From positions 1 to 6,475 of the forward strand of contig JAYZHP010000122.1 of NCBI GenBank assembly GCA_036166415.1: a stretch of 6,475 bases of DNA. The letters run 5' to 3'. Each line of letters starts with the position of its first letter. Position 1 is the stretch's first letter. The stretch comes from TMED108 sp036166415. GTDB taxonomy: Bacteria > Fidelibacterota > Marinisomatia > Marinisomatales > TCS55. The position numbers were made by a program, and so were the translations under genes. The notes below the pieces were generated by a model. That model ran no database searches, was not told where the DNA came from, and saw only the letters and a program-made list of their open reading frames with translations. Below are positions 5,890-6,475 of this stretch, piece by piece.

Positions 5890-6475
5890 AGAACCTCAAT
5901 CTATTATTTATTTTATTATTTTTTTCCACTTCTGTTTGCCAAGTTGATAATCTAGATTGGCCTAATCTTAAGCGTTATGAAAATGATAATATTCGAATAA
6001 AAAATACACAAAAAAAAGGTAGTAGAATAGTTTTCATGGGAAATTCCATTACGGAAGGATGGGATTGGCATTATCCCGAATATTTTAAGTCGAAAGGCTA
6101 TATAAATAGAGGAATTAGTGGACAAACAACACCGCAAATGTTAATTCGATTTAGGCCAGATGTTATTGATCTTGACCCAGATGTAGTTGTTATATTAGCT
6201 GGGATAAATGATATTGCTGAAAATACTGGCCCTTCTAGCGTGAAGATGATTACTGATAATATTATATCTATGGCAGAGCTTGCTTTATCAAATGATATAA
6301 AAGTTATCATTTCATCTATCTTACCTGCGAGCGATTTTCCATGGAGACCAGAAATTTTACCACCGTATAAAATTATAAAGATCAATGATATTTTACAGAG
6401 CTATGCTATTAAGAATAATCTGGTTTATTTGGATTATTTTTCAGAGATGTTTGATGGAAAAGATGGTTTAATTAC
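5886..6475 (+). CDS. Exported SGNH/GDSL-type hydrolase (esterase/lipase family), 3' truncated by window end
   Basis: An open frame begins at ATG 5886, overlapping the mazG stop as ATGA, and runs off the window after 196 codons. Residues 1-18 form a signal peptide: two charged or polar residues, a hydrophobic run LLFILLFF, then STSVC with probable cleavage before Gln19; this is not a proper lipobox because the residue before Cys18 is Val. The mature part shows SGNH block I GNSIT (52-56, nucleophile Ser54), block II RGISGQTT (Gly79) and block III AGINDIA (Gly106, Asn108). The catalytic Asp-x-x-His block V would follow about where the sequence ends. The family covers esterases, acyl hydrolases and carbohydrate deacetylases, so the substrate is unknown. 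The product should act in the periplasm or outside the cell, unlike its cytoplasmic neighbours. Confidence 0.88.
   Translation, partial: MKNLNLLFILLFFSTSVCQVDNLDWPNLKRYENDNIRIKNTQKKGSRIVFMGNSITEGWDWHYPEYFKSKGYINRGISGQTTPQMLIRFRPDVIDLDPDVVVILAGINDIAENTGPSSVKMITDNIISMAELALSNDIKVIISSILPASDFPWRPEILPPYKIIKINDILQSYAIKNNLVYLDYFSEMFDGKDGLI

Noticed and set aside
5952..6385. Two minus-strand open frames (5952-6137 and 6098-6385)
   Set aside because: They are antisense to the SGNH hydrolase gene, whose signal peptide and three SGNH blocks are plain on the + strand.

Overview
The window is AT-rich (roughly one-third G+C by eye) and fully bacterial. All supported genes lie on the + strand. The proteins resemble those of the Bacteroidota/FCB side of the bacterial tree, possibly a marine Marinimicrobia-like lineage. 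Three features suggest this: a YbeY that lacks the usual third histidine and the conserved arginine, a 7TM-HD phosphodiesterase next to it, and an exported SGNH hydrolase with a Bacteroidota-like signal peptide. This placement is inference from protein style, not a database result.

Layout: (1) 2-79 is the C-terminal tail of a gene entering from the left, perhaps an outer-membrane beta-barrel. (2) 80-232 is non-coding, AT-rich and ends in a strong intrinsic terminator (191-216) only a few bases before the next start. (3) 233-937 encodes a coiled-coil protein with a C-terminal four-cysteine zinc ribbon (DUF164/CT398/FlgZ type). (4) 971-1321 is a type A bacterial RNase P RNA (rnpB). (5) 1347-2339 encodes a FabH-type ketoacyl-ACP synthase III. 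(6) 2352-4682 encodes a PgpH/YqfF-type membrane HD-domain protein, probably a cyclic di-AMP phosphodiesterase. (7) 4679-5116 encodes the rRNA maturation factor YbeY. (8) 5113-5889 encodes MazG nucleotide pyrophosphohydrolase. (9) 5886-6475 encodes the first 196 residues of an exported SGNH/GDSL hydrolase cut by the window end.

From fabH onward the genes are packed as one operon. fabH and pgpH are 12 bases apart, and each of the next three junctions is a 4-base ATGA overlap, which implies translational coupling. The pgpH-ybeY pair matches the known yqfF-ybeY neighbourhood of Firmicutes. RNase P RNA sits 34 bases after the zinc-ribbon gene and 26 bases before fabH, with no visible terminator, so it may be cut out of a longer transcript. 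Themes are RNA maturation (rnpB, ybeY), lipid initiation (fabH), second-messenger turnover (pgpH) and nucleotide-pool cleaning (mazG).

I see no mobile element, CRISPR array, phage gene or tRNA, and no convincing new system. The most interesting points are residue-level departures (an Asp-to-Glu change at a metal-ligand position of the HD domain, and altered YbeY motifs), the missing GGU in the RNase P RNA L15 region, and the placement of the terminator directly before the zinc-ribbon gene.
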